The position numbers were made by a program, and so were the translations under genes. The notes beneath the pieces are model-generated. The model worked only from the letters and a program-made list of their open reading frames with translations, had not been told where the DNA came from and searched no databases. From Datnioides undecimradiatus (taxonomy: Eukaryota > Chordata > Actinopteri > Lobotiformes > Datnioididae), in the NCBI GenBank assembly GCA_008933995.1, contig WARS01000054.1, positions 682,001-746,000 on the forward strand: DNA of 64,000 bases, in the 5' to 3' direction. Positions 60,179 to 64,000 of this stretch are shown here, one piece after another (the first letter of the stretch is position 1; each line of letters starts with the position of its first letter).

Positions 60179-62165
60179 TTGTGTTTCAAAGTGTTCGGGT
60201 GGTGCCTTTTTTGTTGTCCCGCGCTGAGCTGCTGCAAGCAGAAAACACAGATGCCACCATCAGTGTTGTGTGGGCACCAAACAGGAGAAAAGCCCCCCAG
60301 CTCTCCAGCAGTGCCCGCCTCGCGTACTGCTGTGCCTTTTTACGCTCCACCTGCATACTTTTAAAGTGTTTCCGCTGCTCAATAATTAGTACGGTGCTTC
60401 TGCGATGAAAACTCTTACAGCTTGTCCAGCGCAAGTGCGACTGGAACAGCAGCTAAAAAGTATTTTCTTTGTCAGATATTACACGGCAAATGGAATGTAT
60501 GGTTTATGTGTACAGATGCCCTTGCAAAGATTATGATAACCAAGGTTTTCACAGGGTTTGTTCAGGTTTAATGAGGGAATGCTGAAGCGCTCCAGGTGTC
60601 ATAAGCTACAGTTTGTGTTCAGGAGGACAGTATCGTCACTGGAGTGATTATAATCCGACAGAGAGCATGAAATATACTGTAAACGTAAGCAATCCACGTT
60701 TTAGGCTCATAATAACGAACCCACCGTGATCCATCACAACAGCTTCAGTGTCAAAATTGCAGTTCTCAGCTCAGCAAAGCACTGTAGCATCTTTTAGTCC
60801 ATTTCCGGCTTTACTTGTACAGTTTTGATCGACGCTCCCTGCTCTCATCGTCCTGTGTCCAGCTGTTAAATAGGTGTGATAAGCCCACTGCACACTAACC
60901 TCTCAGCAGCAGACAAAGCTGGCATCTAGCTGGTGAACACGCTGGAGCATTTAGCAGCTGCCAGATGGAAAATCTAAATAATAAATAATAAACAAATATA
61001 ATAATAAATTTAAAGTGAGTAATAAATTTGAAACAAAGCCAAAGAGATATTAGATATTCACTTTAATTAGCCAGAAACATGAGTTAAGTTAGTACCTACT
61101 TGTCAACTAGTTTCAAGTTAGCCATATCAACCTTAAAGGGACAATGTGTTAATTTAATTTTTTGTGTTTATTGTTTACGTTGATTCTATACTGTCCCCCA
61201 GTGGCCATAAAATCAATTACTGCAGCTTTAATTCAAGAAAGTGAAAGTTTCTATTTAATTTTCTTTAAGTTTATGGCGAAAAAAATACCTTAGATTATAA
61301 AATTGGTTAAAGCACGGCTGAGTTTAGTGCTCACTCAATAATGAGAGTAAGAAAGTATTTTACACAAATATTTATAAATGTTCCACAATAATAATTTTAT
61401 TATCTTTATCGTGAAATTCACACTGTCTTGTTTGAATATATGAGTACCTTCCCTTGATGATACTGTCCACACTTTAAATAATCACGGTATGGTTATAAGA
61501 CCACGTCACCTCTGAAACATTAGATGAGTACAGGAAACTGTGTGCCACGATTTGATTTGCAGTGAAAGTGATGGGGACCCGCCGCGTGCTTTGCTTTTAG
61601 AGATCTTTTATTTTTTTAAGGTTTGATTTCAGTCTTTACTCACGTGTGTGCCTCTTTGAGTGACTGCTTGATTTGCTCTGTGCTGCAACAACGAATTCAC
61701 CTTATAGTCTGACACTTTACATTCGTGCTCACTCTCACTGGGAGTGTTATTTCACTGTTCACCCTTCACTGCTGGCAGATTTGACTTGATGTAATGAATG
61801 TACAGATGAATCCACTGTGGAAGTCCAGCATTTACAGTTGTGTATTGTTCACCATGTAAGTTATTGTTTTCTTTCCAGCCACCAGGAGGCACTACACACC
61901 TTAGCATTTTACTCTGTATGCAAAAGCTCTGGTGGCTGCTTCAGTACAGATGCTGATGGATGCTGAGATTTCTAGTGGCTGCAGCTGTACGAGTGCACTC
62001 CTGACACTAATCATAAACCCGAGTGTGTGCGTGTGTGAGTGTATGTAGTTGTGCGTGCTCTGAGGTTAGTGAGAATGAAACTTATAGACAATCTGATCCC
62101 AGGGTCTGGATTTCAGGTCAAGAACAGACGTGATGCTGTTTGCTGGTTGTCCTACAATAAAGTCA
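60179..62165 (+). other. ano10: Anoctamin 3'UTR and downstream flank
   Basis: No exon is supported after the stop at 60176-60178. The first kilobase is moderately GC-rich, then AT-rich. AATAAA at 62156-62161 is one candidate poly(A) signal, and another lies at 62506-62511. Around 61130-61235 is a CCTTAAAGGGACAATGTG...CCCCCAGTGGCC block resembling a recurrent fish repeat. Confidence 0.45.
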
Positions 62166-64000
62166 CGGAAGGAAACTGGCTGCATGTTTTCTTTCAGCTC
62201 TATGAAACATTCATGAACGTGAGCTGTGTGCATTTACTGTGTACTTAGAATTTTCATTTGGTGATACTGAATGCTATTTACCCCCCCCACCTCCTGAGAT
62301 AAGTGTTGTACTTTTCATTCCACCACAGGTAATTGACGGCTGCAGTTACTTACCTGCACTAGGTCTGGGGCCAGCACTCTTCAAGCCACATTGAAAAGAA
62401 GATACACAGTTTCTGGTGTGTGTGGGGGAACCTACGCTGCACAGTCCACATTCTCTACAACATCAACACACTGCACACATTTGTCTTGTTGATTTAATCC
62501 ATTTTAATAAATAAATAGAGAAAAATAAGTTCATGGTTCCATAGAGACGTGGTCCTGGTTACAATGCAGGTCAGTAGACACAGACGCACTGAGGAGAGAC
62601 AGGCTGCAATCACACAGGAACAAATAATGGGATTTTATCCCTCTTCTGCACAGATTTTATGCTTCCATGGCTGATGGAATAGGAGTGATAATTAGATTTT
62701 TCACGTGATGTCCGCTCCGTTTATAGGGCTGTCCCATCACAGGTCACAAGTTAAAAATCCAATTTGTTGCATCCATGAAGCTGCAGTGACTAACAGAAAT
62801 AAGCTCTGTTTACTGGACAACAGGAGGAAGATGTAGCCTATTTTACAGCTTTGGCCTTGTTCAACCTTACAAAATGTTACACTTCTCATCCCACCTTCAA
62901 AAGGGGAAAATACAGTGCGTGAGAGAAGATATAGAAACAAGCAGAGGCATGATACGGTACAATAATACCAGTCGGAGGGACTCCTCGGCTACATAATAAC
63001 ATCTGACTGTCATTTGGTCTGTATGACCAACAATTCTATCATCAGTCTCAGGATACTGTTTGTAGAAAGCTACCATCTATCAGTAGTCATACTCTGTGCA
63101 AGTCATCACTCGGTGGGTTACATCAAGGTACTTATAGTTACACAAGAACAATGTCCCGTCAGATCCAAGACACGTGGAGGTATATAGTGATAAATAACAG
63201 TAATAACATGCACAAAGCCACATATCTCTTCAGAGAATTCATATCTTTGTCACAGAATAAAAAAAGAAAGGAACTTCATTTTTGCACATCCAAAATAAAC
63301 TGCTATGATCAATAGTATTAAACTGTTCAGTACAATTAAAAAGAATGAGTCCAAAATACAATGGAAGACCTGCATCCCAATAAATGATCCTATCAATAGC
63401 ATCATACAGTTTGTTAGGAAGTCATTATATCAATAAGACTTTAGGACTAAGAGAACAGAAAATCATGTCATCTCAGTCTTAGGCATATATTACACAGTAT
63501 CATATCATATCATATCATATCATATCATATCATAACAGTCTCAGTCTTTCTTTAATAGAGCTTATATAAGAGCATTTACATCAATGAGAGAAGCAGGTTG
63601 TGCAAAGGGAAGATGAAGGTGTGCTACTCTGTAGCAGAAGCTGGTTTAAAGTTTATTCTAATTCTTATAAAATATGAAATCATGGATCTACAGAGTGCTA
63701 GACCATTCTGACATTAAGAGCATTTTACAGTCAGAACCAAAATGACACGGTGGCCATGCGCAGTCTGACGCCCATTTTATCACCATAGGCACCTTTTAAA
63801 CAAACAAAACAGACTATAGCTTATTCAGTAGAAACTGTTGCAGTCACCATGTTCTTTCCCCCTCCTCCCTGTAGGTCCATCACTAAGTTACAGACTGGAC
63901 ACAGTCTAGTCATTGTAATTCTATGGTCATTTCTGTACACAGCAGCAAATGCATGAGGGTCTACTAAGTCTGACTACTGTGCTGTACACCACGTCTAGCT
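62166..64000. other. AT-rich window end, no gene seen
   Basis: Short open frames only. On the minus strand ATTAAA hexamers (plus-strand TTTAAT near 62494 and 62504) are followed by GU-rich sequence, so this could be the distal 3'UTR of a convergent gene whose coding part is outside the window. This is only a possibility. Confidence 0.4.
63501..63534. repeat. (CATAT)n microsatellite
   Basis: Six perfect CATAT units and a partial seventh, in the AT-rich right end of the window. Confidence 0.95.

Overview
This is a gene-poor piece of vertebrate nuclear DNA. The protein similarities, intron sizes, abundant (CA)n microsatellites, a Tc1-type transposon and several repeats I recall from fish genomes all point to a ray-finned (teleost) fish, probably a percomorph. 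I see no prokaryotic, organellar, viral, retroviral or CRISPR features. There are three multi-exon genes that I can rebuild codon by codon across canonical GT/AG junctions, all on the + strand: csnk2a2 (2120-9412, 11 coding exons, 350 aa), fa2h (24072-47394, 7 coding exons, 384 aa) and an ANO10-type anoctamin (53912-60178, 14 coding exons, 698 aa).

Layout. 1-1080 is upstream flank with a CA repeat. About 1080-2223 is the GC-rich promoter, 5'UTR and first coding exon of csnk2a2. 2120-10280 is csnk2a2, with an apparent spliced 3'UTR. 10763-11912 is a dead Tc1-like DNA transposon with near-perfect terminal repeats. 11930-24000 is intergenic. It holds old interspersed repeats, a palindromic CCAGC-rich repeat, and a weakly supported, unrecognised three-exon open frame on the minus strand (16713-20062). 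24072-49980 is fa2h, whose 18.6 kb first intron contains conserved-looking non-coding stretches, microsatellites and a perfect 20-bp hairpin. 49980-52000 holds old repeats and a second perfect inverted repeat. About 52040-62160 is the anoctamin with its 5' leader and 3' region. 62200-64000 is AT-rich, lacks genes, and could be the 3' tail of a convergent gene.

The genes do not form a functional unit. One encodes the catalytic alpha' subunit of protein kinase CK2, one an ER fatty-acid 2-hydroxylase (2-hydroxy sphingolipid synthesis), and one an ER/endomembrane TMEM16-family protein. I found no convincing undescribed biological system. The items most worth a second look are the minus-strand three-exon frame, the two perfect inverted repeats, the in-frame 78-nt intron and extra linker of the anoctamin, and the putative regulatory elements in fa2h intron 1.
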